From Streptomyces sp. PTY087I2 (GTDB lineage Bacteria; Actinomycetota; Actinomycetes; Streptomycetales; Streptomycetaceae): DNA of 64,000 nucleotides. Below the pieces are notes generated by a model. The model was not told the DNA's origin. It ran no database searches and worked only from the letters and a program-made list of their open reading frames with translations. Each line of letters begins with the position of its first letter. Within the stretch, counting starts at the first letter, position 1. The translations under genes were made by a program, and so were the position numbers. Positions 1 through 8,206 of this stretch are shown here, piece after piece. Where the stretch lies: positions 124,001 to 188,000 of the forward strand of contig NZ_LZRD01000010.1 of assembly GCF_001687325.1 (NCBI RefSeq), given 5' to 3'.

Positions 1-1
1 A

Positions 2-1120
2 TCGGTCGGGCACTGGACCGCAGACGGGCTGCTCGCGGTGTTCTTCCTGATCGCGGGCATCGAGTTGAAGCGCGAGCTGGTCTCGGGCGAGCTGCGTACA
101 CCGGCAACGGCGGCCCTGCCGGTCGTCGCCGCCGTCGGCGGCATGGTGGTGCCGGCGGCCGTCTATCTCGCGGTGGTCGGCGCCGGAGGGGGATCGCGCG
201 AGGGCTGGGCTGTGCCGATGGCTACGGACATCGCGTTCGCGCTCGCCGTCCTGGCAGTCATCAGCACGCATCTGCCCGCCGCGCTGCGGGCCTTCCTGCT
301 CACCCTCGCGGTGGTGGACGACCTGGGCGCGATCATGGTGATCGCGGTCTTCTTCACCAGCGACCTGAACCTCCTCGCGCTGGGCGGTGCCGTGGCGGGG
401 CTGGCCGTCTTCTACCTCTTGCAGCGCCAGCGGGTGAGCGGCTGGTGGTGGTACGCGCTGCTCGGCGTCATCGTCTGGGCGTTGATGTACAACAGCGGCG
501 TCCATGCCACGGTCGCCGGCGTGGCGATGGGTCTGATCCTGCGCACTACGCCGGACGAGGGGGAGAAGGCGTCGCCCGCAGCACGGACCCAGCATGCGCT
601 GCACCCGTTCTCCGCCAGTGTGGCCGTCCCGCTGTTTGCCTTGTTCGCCGCCGGTGTCGGGGTCTCCGCAGGCGCGCTCGGGGACGTGTTCAGCCGCCCG
701 GAGACGCTGGGCGTGGTGCTCGGCCTTACGGTCGGCAAGACGGTGGGAATCTTCGCGGGTGCCTACCTGGCGGCCCGGTTCACACGGGCGAAACTGAACC
801 CCGACCTCGCTTGGGCAGACGTCGTCGGGCTCGCGACGCTGGCCGGGATCGGGTTCACCGTGGCCCTCCTCATCGGCGAGCTCGCCTTCCCTGGCACCGC
901 GCTGGGTGACGAGGTGAAGGCTGCCGTGCTGCTCGCTTCGCTGCTCTCCGCCGTTGTCGCGGCAGCACTGCTGCGCCGCCGCAACCGGCTCTACCGGCAG
1001 TTGTCCGAGGCGGAGGACGTGGACAGCGATGCCGACGGCATCCCGGACATCTACCAGCGCCCTGGGGCCGGTACGCCGGGTGAGGCCGCCGCCGACGGTC
1101 GGCCAACGTCCCGGAACTAA
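2..1120 (+). CDS. nhaA: Na+/H+ antiporter NhaA (5' end outside window)
   Basis: Inner-membrane sodium/proton antiporter used in pH and sodium homeostasis. The frame is open from base 2 with no start codon, so the N-terminus (about 60-80 residues by family length) lies upstream of the window. Visible family landmarks are the ATDIAF motif and the VVDDLGA motif, which match the ATDIA and IDDLGA segments holding the transport aspartates of E. coli NhaA. Many hydrophobic segments follow. The hydrophilic tail carries an Asp-rich stretch (DADGIPDIYQR) seen in actinobacterial members. The gene ends about 350 bases before a bidirectional terminator. Family assignment is firm; the partial status is certain. 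Confidence 0.93.
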   Translation, partial: SVGHWTADGLLAVFFLIAGIELKRELVSGELRTPATAALPVVAAVGGMVVPAAVYLAVVGAGGGSREGWAVPMATDIAFALAVLAVISTHLPAALRAFLLTLAVVDDLGAIMVIAVFFTSDLNLLALGGAVAGLAVFYLLQRQRVSGWWWYALLGVIVWALMYNSGVHATVAGVAMGLILRTTPDEGEKASPAARTQHALHPFSASVAVPLFALFAAGVGVSAGALGDVFSRPETLGVVLGLTVGKTVGIFAGAYLAARFTRAKLNPDLAWADVVGLATLAGIGFTVALLIGELAFPGTALGDEVKAAVLLASLLSAVVAAALLRRRNRLYRQLSEAEDVDSDADGIPDIYQRPGAGTPGEAAADGRPTSRN

Positions 1121-1261
1121 GCGTTGCAGAACGCCGCAAAGTGTCCGGTGCGTAGAACTACCTTTTCACTTAGCGGTCCTGCAGCCGGTGCAGCGTATGC
1201 CGACGCCACTCGTCGCCATGTGATCCGCGCCACTAACGATCACGCAAAGCTCGTGGCAGAT

Positions 1262-1468
1262 GTGCCTAACTCCAACGGAACTGGCGTGCTCCTGATCGTC
1301 GCCCGGCTCGTGATCGCCGGACTCGTCTTCTCCGCCTGGTTCGGACTGGCGCAGTCCCGCGCGTCCAAACTCGCCATGGCCGTCGTACGGGGAAGCACGA
1401 TGAAAGGAACTCCGAAGGGCGAGCTCAACCACTTCCACGCGCTGACCGCCCCGCGGCCCGGCTCCTGA
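1262..1468 (+). CDS. possible small membrane protein
   Basis: Short open frame of 68 codons from a GTG at 1262; the frame is open back to 1124. It has one strongly hydrophobic stretch (LLIVARLVIAGLVFSAWFGL) and ends just before a strong hairpin terminator at 1473-1516, which is the main reason to list it. There is no clear ribosome binding site and no recognised family. It could equally be non-coding sequence downstream of nhaA. Confidence 0.25.
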   Translation: MPNSNGTGVLLIVARLVIAGLVFSAWFGLAQSRASKLAMAVVRGSTMKGTPKGELNHFHALTAPRPGS

Positions 1469-1472
1469 CGCA

Positions 1473-1516
1473 AGGGGCCTCACCCTCACACTCTGTGCTG
1501 TGAGGGGGAGGCCCCT
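1473..1516. terminator. bidirectional terminator
   Basis: Long inverted repeat: AGGGGCCTCACCCTCACA pairs with TGTGAGGGGGAGGCCCCT apart from one extra base, around an 8-base loop. It sits between the rightward nhaA side and the convergent hydrolase gene ending at 1532, so it can serve both transcripts. Confidence 0.8.
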
Positions 1517-1531
1517 CCTCCAGCCGTACCT

Positions 1532-2437
1532 TCAGCCGTCTGTCGGGGACGCGACGAACTGCTGGATCCGCGACGCGGTACGGGCGCGGTCGGGTCCGAA
1601 CCACACGAAGTGACTCGGTGCAGAGCTAACGACCAAGTCTGCGTGCGGCAGAGCCCGCACCAGTGCCTCTGCGTGGGCGAAGGGCACCGAACCATCCTGT
1701 GGCGAGGCCACGACAAGCGCTGGCTGGACGACACTCGGCATCCTCAGTGGCCTTACCCTGCGGAGCTGGTCGAGGTCGTTAGCGAAGCCCGCGCCGGAAC
1801 GCATGGCAGACAGCAGCGCGACCATCTTGGAGCGCCCCTCCTCGCCGAGATCAGAGAAGGCGTACGTCGGGCTTTCCGTCGTCAGGTCACGCAGCAGGAA
1901 GCGGAGTCCGGCCTCCGGGGACTTCCGCAGCAGCGTCCCGGTCAGCCGCCACGTCGCGGCTTCGGTGCGCGGGGAGAACACAAGACGGGCTGCCGCGGCG
2001 GTGCGGAGGCCGGGCCAGGGAAGGGGGCCGACCGCGGATTCCAGGACCACGCGCCGCACGAGGTCCGGGTGCCGGGCCGCCATCGCCACGGCCGTCGGGC
2101 CACCCGCCGAGATGCCCACACACGCCGCCACGTCCGTGATACCCAGTTGTGAACACAGGTCAGCCGCCGTATCGGCGAACTCCTCGGGCGAGGCCCCGAC
2201 GGACAGGGGAGTCTTCCCGTACCCGGGACGGGACGGAATCAATAGCGAGCAGCCCGACGCCCGATACGGCTCCTCACCGAGCGAAAGCCCCGCACGCATG
2301 TGCCCACCGTGGAAGATCACGACCGTAGTACTGCCGCTTCGGCGCTCCCACCGGTATTCCACCGGTCCCCGACCTGTGCGCAGCCGCTCCGTTGGCAGCT
2401 CCGCCCCTCCCTGACCACTCGTACCCCTGGAGTTCAC
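1532..2437 (-). CDS. alpha/beta hydrolase
   Basis: Cytoplasmic alpha/beta-hydrolase fold protein of 301 residues; the substrate cannot be told. A complete catalytic set is visible: an HGG oxyanion motif near residue 43, the nucleophile elbow GISAG with Ser110, an acid at Asp248 (SPQDGS) and the base His276 (APSHF). The frame is open for another 111 codons upstream, but that stretch overlaps the preceding membrane-protein gene and has no family character. The GTG at 2437, 14 bases after that gene ends, is therefore the likely start. The two genes probably form a short leftward operon ending at the hairpin at 1473-1516. Confidence 0.8.
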   Translation of the reverse strand: MNSRGTSGQGGAELPTERLRTGRGPVEYRWERRSGSTTVVIFHGGHMRAGLSLGEEPYRASGCSLLIPSRPGYGKTPLSVGASPEEFADTAADLCSQLGITDVAACVGISAGGPTAVAMAARHPDLVRRVVLESAVGPLPWPGLRTAAAARLVFSPRTEAATWRLTGTLLRKSPEAGLRFLLRDLTTESPTYAFSDLGEEGRSKMVALLSAMRSGAGFANDLDQLRRVRPLRMPSVVQPALVVASPQDGSVPFAHAEALVRALPHADLVVSSAPSHFVWFGPDRARTASRIQQFVASPTDG

Positions 2438-2451
2438 CGACCTACGCTGCC

Positions 2452-2715
2452 TCACCGCTCGGTCCGGCGCGGCCGTTCCGCACTGTCGACAGCTTGGGCC
2501 ACCAAGAGTCCCGCCAGGACAGCCCAGAAGAGGGCGCCGTCGAGGGCTGCGGGCCAGCTGACAACTGTGAGGAGTCCCATCGTGATTCCGCCAGCCGCCA
2601 GAGCCGCCCGATTGCGTAGTACCGAAGGCATGGTCCTCCGACGGGCCGAGAGCCGTAGAGTCTGCGAGCGGAGGAGGACCACGAGAATGAGCAGCAGAGC
2701 GGGCCAGAACAACAC
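2452..2715 (-). CDS. small membrane protein
   Basis: Protein of 87 residues with two hydrophobic segments, near residues 2-15 and 38-75, separated by a basic loop rich in Arg. The GTG start at 2715 is preceded by GGAG at suitable spacing. It sits directly upstream of the alpha/beta hydrolase gene, so the two are probably co-transcribed. No family recognised. Its hydrophobicity and ribosome binding site make it more credible than the overlapping frames. Confidence 0.55.
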   Translation of the reverse strand: MLFWPALLLILVVLLRSQTLRLSARRRTMPSVLRNRAALAAGGITMGLLTVVSWPAALDGALFWAVLAGLLVAQAVDSAERPRRTER

Positions 2716-3142
2716 AGTGGTCTCCAGGGGTCGCCGGACGAATCGCCGACCAGACTTCCCGGCACACCACGCGGCTGACGCGTGCCCGTCACCCTATACA
2801 CCAGGTCTGTGCTGCGGCCAGCCTGCTGACGGGGGGCCGCCCCGGTTACCGGTCCGGGAGATAATCTGCCGGCATGGTCAGGTGGCCTCATGTTGACGGC
2901 TTGGGCGGCCAGGTTCCTCAAGCAGGGAGCAGGCGAATGCGCCGCGTACGTTACAGGGTGAGGAGCGCTCCGGTCGCCCACCGCCACTCGGATCGCCTCA
3001 CCGCTTACGCCGTCTGCGAGGCGTCCTGGGGCGGCCTGCTTGGACGATCGGTGCCGTCGCCCGGGACGGAGAACTCAGCTGCTCGGGCTTCCCGAAGCGG
3101 ACCTTGAGCGTGTGCCGCTGCGTGGGCACTGCAGCGCGGTAG
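2716..3142. other. gene-free interval
   Basis: About 430 bases between the membrane-protein/hydrolase pair and the integrase terminator. Short frames are present on both strands but none has a convincing ribosome binding site or family signature. It may hold the promoter of the leftward pair and one boundary of the integrated element. I could not identify an attachment-site core or a tRNA gene here. Confidence 0.4.
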
Positions 3143-3174
3143 GGGCCCGGTCAGCCTCCCTGACCGGGGGTCCC
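3143..3174 (-). terminator. terminator of the integrase operon
   Basis: Inverted repeat with arms of about 12 bases (GGGCCCGGTCAG and CTGACCGGGGGTCCC, one bulge), starting 13 bases beyond the integrase stop codon on its downstream side. Confidence 0.65.
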
Positions 3175-3186
3175 TTCCGCTCGTTC

Positions 3187-4803
3187 TCAGGCAGAACGAT
3201 TCTGCTGTAGTGCCTCGTCCTTCCGGGGCGGCACCATCCTCGGCAGTTGAGGGGGCGTGTCCAGCTTCGGTGCGATCTCTGGGACGGCCGCCAGCTGCTT
3301 GCGGGCGTGGGGCACGAGCTGCACGACTTTCTCGGCGGCGTCACGAGCGAGGTCGTCGAGGACGGACTGGTAGATGTCCCGGGTGATCCGAGTGTCGGAG
3401 TGGCCAAGAGTCTCCGAGACGACCTTGACGTCGGTCCCGGCCGCGAGCATCAATGTCGCGGCGACATGCCGAAGGTCGTGGAGACGGATGGGCGGCAGGT
3501 CGGCCGCCTTCACGAGGCGCTCGAACAAGTCGCTGACCTTCCCCGGGTGGAGGAGAGAGCCGTCCTCCTGGGTGAAGATGCGTCCGGTGTCCTGCCAGCC
3601 CTCGCCCCACGCTTCGCGTTCCCGCTGCTGACGGGTCTTGTGGGTGAGGAGACCGTCGTTGGTGTCATCGTCGAGGGCGATCAGGCGGATGCCGCTGTTG
3701 GTCTTGGGGGCGCCCTCGTGCACCTCCCAGCCGTCCTGGACGAGCTGGGTGGCGATGGCCAGTGAGCGGGCCTTTGCGGAATGGTCCTCCCAGCGGACAC
3801 CGCAGGCTTCCCCTCGGCGGGTGCCTCGGAAGGCGATGAGCCGCCAGAGCATGTACAGCCGGTCTCCGGCGACGAAGTCGAGGAAGATGGCAGTCTGCTC
3901 CGGGGTCCAGACCATGACCGGTGAGGGCTTCCGGCTGGTCTCCCGCCAGCGGGCGATGCGCTCCTCGGTCCAGATCAGAGCCTTCGGCTTCGTCCCCGGC
4001 AGCAACTCGACGTGGGCTGCAGGGTTGAAGGCGGGCATCACCTGCTGGGCAATGGCGACGTTCAGCGCGGCCCGGAGCGTGTTGCGGATGTGTGGCTGCG
4101 TGTTCAGTCCGGTGACCCGCCGGAACGGCGGCATGGCGTCGAGCTGGGCGCGGAGCCATCGCCGCCGCGCTCGATTTTCGGCCCCCTTGTTCGGGGTGGC
4201 CTTCAGCTCGTCCCTGACCGCCCGCCGCTGGGCGTTCTGCTCCTGGATCTCGATGTTCCGCTCGTTGATGGCGTCGAACATCGTGTCGATGTGGTGGACC
4301 CGGAGCTTGTCGAGGCGGAGATGCCCAAGGTGGGGCTTGAGGTGGACCCGGATACTGCACTCGTAACGCTTCGCTCCAGTTCGCCGCAGACGCCTACGCC
4401 CGGCGAGCCAGAAGTCCAGCCACTCCGCGACGGTGATCTTGGAGTTGAGCGTCTGCCCGGCTTGGAACCGGCGACGGGTCTCGTCGTAGTCCGGCAGCGG
4501 CGTCTTCTCTTTGACGCAGTCCTCCAGCATGTCGCTGATCTGCGTCCTCCCCCAGGCGTCGTCCCTCTCGGGGATCGCCATGAGGGCGCGAACCTTGTCC
4601 AGCTCCTCCTGGGCATCGGTGGAGCTCTCGAAGCCGCCACGACGGAACCGCCTGCGGTCGCCGTTCTGGGCGGGATCCAGCTCCTGGAAAACCCCGTACG
4701 TCCCATGCCGCCGAGACTGGCGCTTCGGGCAGGAAGCCCCGAGTTCCTTCCCCGTGGTGGGGTCAGTGCACCGGCACCGCCGGGTTATGGTGCCCTTCTT
4801 CAC
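3187..4803 (-). CDS. int: tyrosine site-specific integrase
   Basis: Phage-type tyrosine recombinase of 538 residues that would integrate and excise the mobile element at a specific site. The N-terminus has a Cys cluster (CRC at 10-12, C25) of the kind found in actinobacterial integrases. A SAM-like core-binding domain occupies about residues 120-260. The catalytic domain shows Arg329 (GTRRGEA), HDLR with His442 and Arg445, His468 (LGHSD) and the nucleophile Tyr478 (DIYQS). All catalytic residues are present and the length is normal. Its start overlaps the stop of the upstream XRE gene by four bases (ATGA), implying translational coupling. The C-terminal tail is Pro/Arg-rich. Confidence 0.93.
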   Translation of the reverse strand: MKKGTITRRCRCTDPTTGKELGASCPKRQSRRHGTYGVFQELDPAQNGDRRRFRRGGFESSTDAQEELDKVRALMAIPERDDAWGRTQISDMLEDCVKEKTPLPDYDETRRRFQAGQTLNSKITVAEWLDFWLAGRRRLRRTGAKRYECSIRVHLKPHLGHLRLDKLRVHHIDTMFDAINERNIEIQEQNAQRRAVRDELKATPNKGAENRARRRWLRAQLDAMPPFRRVTGLNTQPHIRNTLRAALNVAIAQQVMPAFNPAAHVELLPGTKPKALIWTEERIARWRETSRKPSPVMVWTPEQTAIFLDFVAGDRLYMLWRLIAFRGTRRGEACGVRWEDHSAKARSLAIATQLVQDGWEVHEGAPKTNSGIRLIALDDDTNDGLLTHKTRQQREREAWGEGWQDTGRIFTQEDGSLLHPGKVSDLFERLVKAADLPPIRLHDLRHVAATLMLAAGTDVKVVSETLGHSDTRITRDIYQSVLDDLARDAAEKVVQLVPHARKQLAAVPEIAPKLDTPPQLPRMVPPRKDEALQQNRSA

Positions 4804-5459
4804 TCGTTCTCCTCTGTGTCTGAAGGAGCGTCGGGCAGACCGACGAAGGCGAGTTCGTCCGGAAGGGGCGGGGGCGTGAGCCCGCGCTGACGCATCCGCT
4901 CCCGGTACGTGCGGAGCTCTTGGGCGTCTTCGAAGGCGTGCTCCTCGTAGCCGTCGGCGCGCTCCAGCAGGGTGGCCCGGCGGGCCCGGTCCAAGGTGGT
5001 GCTGGCCGCTCGACGCCTCTCCCTCGCCAGGGCGTAAGAGGACAGCGCCGCAGTGACCAGGTCACCGTGCACGCGGAAGGCGTCGAGGGCATCGCGAGCG
5101 GAGCCTTCCGGGGCAGGTTCCTCCATCGGCAGCTCGCCGGTGAACCACGCGACTGCTTCCCATGTGGGCACCTCCCGCCCTGGGAGGACTTCGACCGTCG
5201 CCGAGGCGCCGAGCGGAAAGAGGAGGGCCACCGGGGGGACGCCCAGGACGTCAGCCAGTACGACGAAGTCCGCCACGGTGACGCTTGTCTTACGCCCGGA
5301 CTCCAGGTTCTTCATGGAGTGCTCGGTGAACTCCGGCAAGCCGCGGTCGGAACAGCCCTGGGCAACTTCGGCCATCGTGAGGCCGGCGGCCTTGCGGGCT
5401 GCTCGCAGACCTTGCGCGATTCGGGCAGTGAACGCTGCGGACCACTGATCTGGTGTCAT
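4800..5459 (-). CDS. XRE-family regulator upstream of integrase
   Basis: DNA-binding protein of 219 residues. A helix-turn-helix of the Cro/CI type lies at about residues 14-80 (LRAARKAAGLTMAEVA, then the ESGR motif). The C-terminal half is helical and charged and of unknown role. It is translationally coupled to the integrase gene by a 4-base overlap and divergent from the small HTH gene at 5551. The palindrome at 5499-5521 in the shared upstream region is a likely operator. It probably controls the switch between maintenance and excision of the element. Confidence 0.82.
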   Translation of the reverse strand: MTPDQWSAAFTARIAQGLRAARKAAGLTMAEVAQGCSDRGLPEFTEHSMKNLESGRKTSVTVADFVVLADVLGVPPVALLFPLGASATVEVLPGREVPTWEAVAWFTGELPMEEPAPEGSARDALDAFRVHGDLVTAALSSYALARERRRAASTTLDRARRATLLERADGYEEHAFEDAQELRTYRERMRQRGLTPPPLPDELAFVGLPDAPSDTEENE

Positions 5460-5498
5460 GGTGGCACTTTAAGGCCGAAAAAGGTGCTGCTGCAACTC

Positions 5499-5521
5499 CG
5501 TGATACACCTGTGGTATCACG
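5499..5521. promoter_or_regulatory. palindromic operator candidate
   Basis: Perfect inverted repeat CGTGATAC, 7 bases, GTATCACG between the divergent XRE/integrase operon and the excisionase-like gene. Position and symmetry suggest a repressor dimer site, possibly for one of the two adjacent HTH proteins. Inference from sequence only. Confidence 0.6.
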
Positions 5522-5550
5522 ATGGCGCACTACAACGCGAAGGAAGCATC

Positions 5551-5838
5551 ATGGTGGCACCTGACCCGGCTCGTACGACGCGCGGACTGACGGGCGACGA
5601 GCTGCTCGCCCTCCCCGCCGTGATCGACCTCGACACCTCGAACCAGGCGCTGATGATCGGACGATCCACGGGATACGGGCTCGCGAAGCAGGGGAAGTAC
5701 CCGGTCAAGGTGCTGCGCCTGGGCAACGCCTACCGGGTTGTGACGGCTGACCTGTTGAAGCTGCTGGGTCTGGAGCGCGAGCAGCCCGGCGGCGAGCCGG
5801 GAGGGGCTGGAGCCGGAGGTCACGGGCTCGCCGCCTAA
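5551..5838 (+). CDS. excisionase-like helix-turn-helix protein
   Basis: Protein of 95 residues from an ATG at 5551 with a good GAAGGAAG site; the frame extends upstream to 5500 but that part covers the operator. The core (residues about 20-75) matches the small MerR/excisionase-like HTH proteins of actinobacterial integrated elements: a leucine-rich helix, then GRSTGYGLAKQGKYPVKVL and a YRV strand. The C-terminal tail is Gly-rich. Divergent placement next to an integrase suggests a role as recombination directionality factor or element regulator; which one cannot be told. Confidence 0.75.
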   Translation: MVAPDPARTTRGLTGDELLALPAVIDLDTSNQALMIGRSTGYGLAKQGKYPVKVLRLGNAYRVVTADLLKLLGLEREQPGGEPGGAGAGGHGLAA

Positions 5839-5936
5839 ACGCCGACGCGCGATCATCGAGCACTTGAGGGGTCGGCATCCCAACCGGGTTCCGCCCGGCC
5901 CGGCAGCGGCCCTTCGCCTGGACGCTTCCTTAAAGC

Positions 5937-6524
5937 TCAGTCGGCGCCGAACTGGTCCTGCATGCTCTTCTCGCTCTTCGTGGTGAGTGTTGCGTTGACC
6001 ACCGACTCGACACGCTCGGGGGCCTTGTCATACGCACAGCCGATCCCGGTGAGGCATTCCTCCTTGCGCGTGCCCCCGGCGACGAAGAACGTCATGTCCT
6101 TCGCGGTGAACTCGGTGACGGCGCCGGACTCGTCGCAGGTGACGCTGCCGACGGGCTGCCCATCCGATGTACGGATGAGGTAGTGCGCCAGGGGGCCCAG
6201 CACCACGTCCTCCATGGCGGTCCAACTGGTCTTGAGAGGCACCCTCTTGCTGGTGTAGTCGACGGTGGCCGTACCGGTCACGGTGCCGTCCGAGACTTGC
6301 CCCTGCCTGTGTGTCTCCGGGCCGAAGGCCATGTTGTTGATGGAAGCGTTCCTGTCGCTGGATGTGACGCGCCCGTTGTACGGGCCTCCGAGCCGGAAGC
6401 TCTCGATACTGCCGCACGCTGGCTTCTGCGCTTCGCTCGGCCTCGCTTCCACAGCTGAGGCGTTGACTGTCAGCGCAACCGTGCAGGCAGTCATGGTGGC
6501 GGCGGTAGCCATCCTGAACCGCAT
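5937..6524 (-). CDS. secreted protein of unknown function
   Basis: Protein of 195 residues with a clear N-terminal signal: basic MRFRM, a hydrophobic core to about residue 22 and a probable cleavage after an Ala-x-Ala-like stretch near residue 27. Four Cys in the mature part (CGS, VTCDE, EECLTGIGC) could form disulfides outside the cell. A strong ribosome binding site (AAAGGAGGAG) precedes the ATG. No family recognised. Gene-free sequence lies upstream. Confidence 0.7.
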   Translation of the reverse strand: MRFRMATAATMTACTVALTVNASAVEARPSEAQKPACGSIESFRLGGPYNGRVTSSDRNASINNMAFGPETHRQGQVSDGTVTGTATVDYTSKRVPLKTSWTAMEDVVLGPLAHYLIRTSDGQPVGSVTCDESGAVTEFTAKDMTFFVAGGTRKEECLTGIGCAYDKAPERVESVVNATLTTKSEKSMQDQFGAD

Positions 6525-6891
6525 ACGGCTCTCCTCCTTTTGATCTGTCGATGCCTATACAGCAACAAGATCAACGACCGGACCTGGCAGAGGAAGCGCT
6601 TCGGCGGATGACAGAGCCGGTGGCGACGGACGAGGCCCCGGACAGCCGACGGCAGTCCGCCCGATGCTCCAGCGGCAGACGACGCTGCCGAGGACACACG
6701 GTAGGTTTGCGCAACTGCGCCGCCGGTCGTGCAGGGGACTCTTCATCCGGCGGGTCATGCGCACCACCGGGTGCAGCCTCCCACCGCACCGCACAATCGA
6801 AGCCGAACTCGGCGACTACCTTGCCCGCCACAGGGCCGCCTCTTCGTCATACTCCTGGGCGGACTGCCCGCGCGGATCGATAATGGGACCG
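6525..6891. other. gene-free divergent promoter region
   Basis: About 370 bases between the leftward secreted-protein gene and the rightward small gene at 6892. It presumably carries both promoters. No repeat, terminator or convincing small gene seen. Confidence 0.4.
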
Positions 6892-7170
6892 ATGACTGAA
6901 CTACACCTGATGACGGCGGAGGAGACCCGCGCGTTCGTCAACGCTGCGCTCACGGACCCCACCATCGACCTGACCACCCCACTAGGAGTGTCGCTCGCGT
7001 TCCGCGAGGGCCTGCGAACTGCGGTCCTCGCCTCGCTGTCCCGTGCGGACTACCACCCCGCCGTCGGGGAGGTGCCCGGGATACTGACCTACCGCGATGG
7101 CGACCGGGTGCGTGCTGCCAAGCTTTCGCCGGAGTCCGAACTGCTCCTTGCGGCTGTCCTGGACCGGTGA
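6892..7170 (+). CDS. small hypothetical protein
   Basis: Protein of 92 residues (MTELHLMTAEETRAFVN at the start), acidic-to-neutral and helical in character, with no recognised domain. An in-frame ATG nine bases upstream (6883) is an alternative start. The frame is open further upstream, but that extension is low-complexity and implausible. It stands alone, convergent with the MazG-like gene. Confidence 0.55.
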   Translation: MTELHLMTAEETRAFVNAALTDPTIDLTTPLGVSLAFREGLRTAVLASLSRADYHPAVGEVPGILTYRDGDRVRAAKLSPESELLLAAVLDR

Positions 7171-7319
7171 TTGCACCGTTCGGGGCGTTCGTCCGCTTCC
7201 TCGCTACGCCCACCGACATATCGGCGGGGACTTATGGCTCAGCGCACCGGACCGGCCCCGAGCGAGATGCCGTCGGCGATCTACCCGCAAGCCAGGTCGA
7301 AACGGCGCGACGTAGCGAC

Positions 7320-7625
7320 CTACACGTCGCTCGTCCGCACCAGCGCCCCGTGACCGTTCGGCTCGTACGTACGGCCCGTGTTCTTCTCGATCTTCTGAGC
7401 GACTTCGGAGGCCAGGTCGACGCCGTTCATCTCCGACAGACCTGCCAGGTAGAGGAAGATGTCGGCCAGTTCCTCTCCGAGGCCGGCCTCGCCCTTGCGC
7501 CAAGCGGTGAAGGCTTCACCGACCTCGGCGGTGAGGAGCCCGAACTCCAGTGCTGTGTCCCTGGTGTTGAACCCCTTGACGAGCTTGTTCTCCCAGGCGA
7601 GTTTCTGGGCGTCTTCGATTCGCAA
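7320..7625 (-). CDS. MazG-like family protein
   Basis: Member of the MazG/all-alpha NTP pyrophosphohydrolase superfamily, which hydrolyses (d)NTPs to monophosphates. About 101 residues. The metal-binding pattern is visible as LLTAEVGEAFTAWRKG followed by LGEELADIFLYLAGL, i.e. an ExxE helix and a second ExxD helix. The TTG start at 7625 has GGAGGA just upstream and fits the usual N-terminus (DAQKLAWENK). A GTG at 7709 that overlaps the upstream kinase stop by four bases is an alternative that would add 28 residues. It is the last gene of the leftward nucleotide operon, so a nucleotide-pool role is reasonable. Confidence 0.78.
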   Translation of the reverse strand: MRIEDAQKLAWENKLVKGFNTRDTALEFGLLTAEVGEAFTAWRKGEAGLGEELADIFLYLAGLSEMNGVDLASEVAQKIEKNTGRTYEPNGHGALVRTSDV

Positions 7626-7705
7626 GGCTCCTCCAACGGCGGTACAGCAGGTGCTCCAGGAGCCTAGCGGGAGCCGTGTGCCGTCGGGCTGGTTTCGGTG
7701 AGCAG

Positions 7706-8206
7706 TCACCCTGTCGCAGGGAGGGCGAGGGCCGAGGTGTTGATGGTGAGCACGTGGGTGTAGTCGGCGAGTGTGGAGAAGACCGTCTCGTACCCCTTCA
7801 CCAGGGCGGAGATCTCTTCCAGACCGAATGCCTCACCATCACGTGACAGAAGCCGCTGATGAATAACGGCAGGTGGCGCGGTCAGGTGGATGAGGACGCC
7901 GGAGCGCTCGATGACGCTCTCGGCCAGGTCGATCGCCTGGGTCCAGGTGATCCGGGAGCGGCCCCGGTGGAGAGGGCCGTAGACCAACTCGCTGATGAAG
8001 CACCGGTCGAAAAGGATCCTCCCTTTCCTGGCGAGGATGGTTCTGTAGCGGCTGGCAAGGTCGAGATGGTCGGGAGTCCTCGGTGAGTGCACTACGGCGA
8101 AGCCGTGATGCGTCCCCAGTCGCTCGGCGAGAGTACTTTTGCCGACTCCGTCGCAGCCCTCCAGGACCACGGTCTCGTACCTGCCGGTGATCTCGTCGAG
8201 GTTCAT
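7706..8206 (-). CDS. thymidylate-kinase-like P-loop kinase
   Basis: P-loop nucleoside monophosphate kinase-like protein of 166 residues. Walker A is GCDGVGKST at residues 17-25, in the exact context of dTMP kinases. A DR motif (LFDRCFISEL, around residue 68) resembles the dTMP-kinase DR(Y/F) motif. It is shorter than typical Tmk (about 200 residues), so the substrate may differ. Its ATG overlaps the end of the deoxyribosyltransferase-like gene by four bases. With neighbours acting on nucleosides and NTPs, a role in phosphorylating a nucleotide is likely. Confidence 0.78.
   Translation of the reverse strand: MNLDEITGRYETVVLEGCDGVGKSTLAERLGTHHGFAVVHSPRTPDHLDLASRYRTILARKGRILFDRCFISELVYGPLHRGRSRITWTQAIDLAESVIERSGVLIHLTAPPAVIHQRLLSRDGEAFGLEEISALVKGYETVFSTLADYTHVLTINTSALALPATG

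Noticed and set aside
2874..3107. 77-codon plus-strand frame near the integrase
   Set aside because: No ribosome binding site, no family pattern and Arg/Ser-rich composition; treated as non-coding.
3100..3190. tRNA-type attachment site beside the integrase
   Set aside because: I looked for a tRNA 3' end or a core repeated elsewhere in the window and could not find one; the attachment site stays unidentified.
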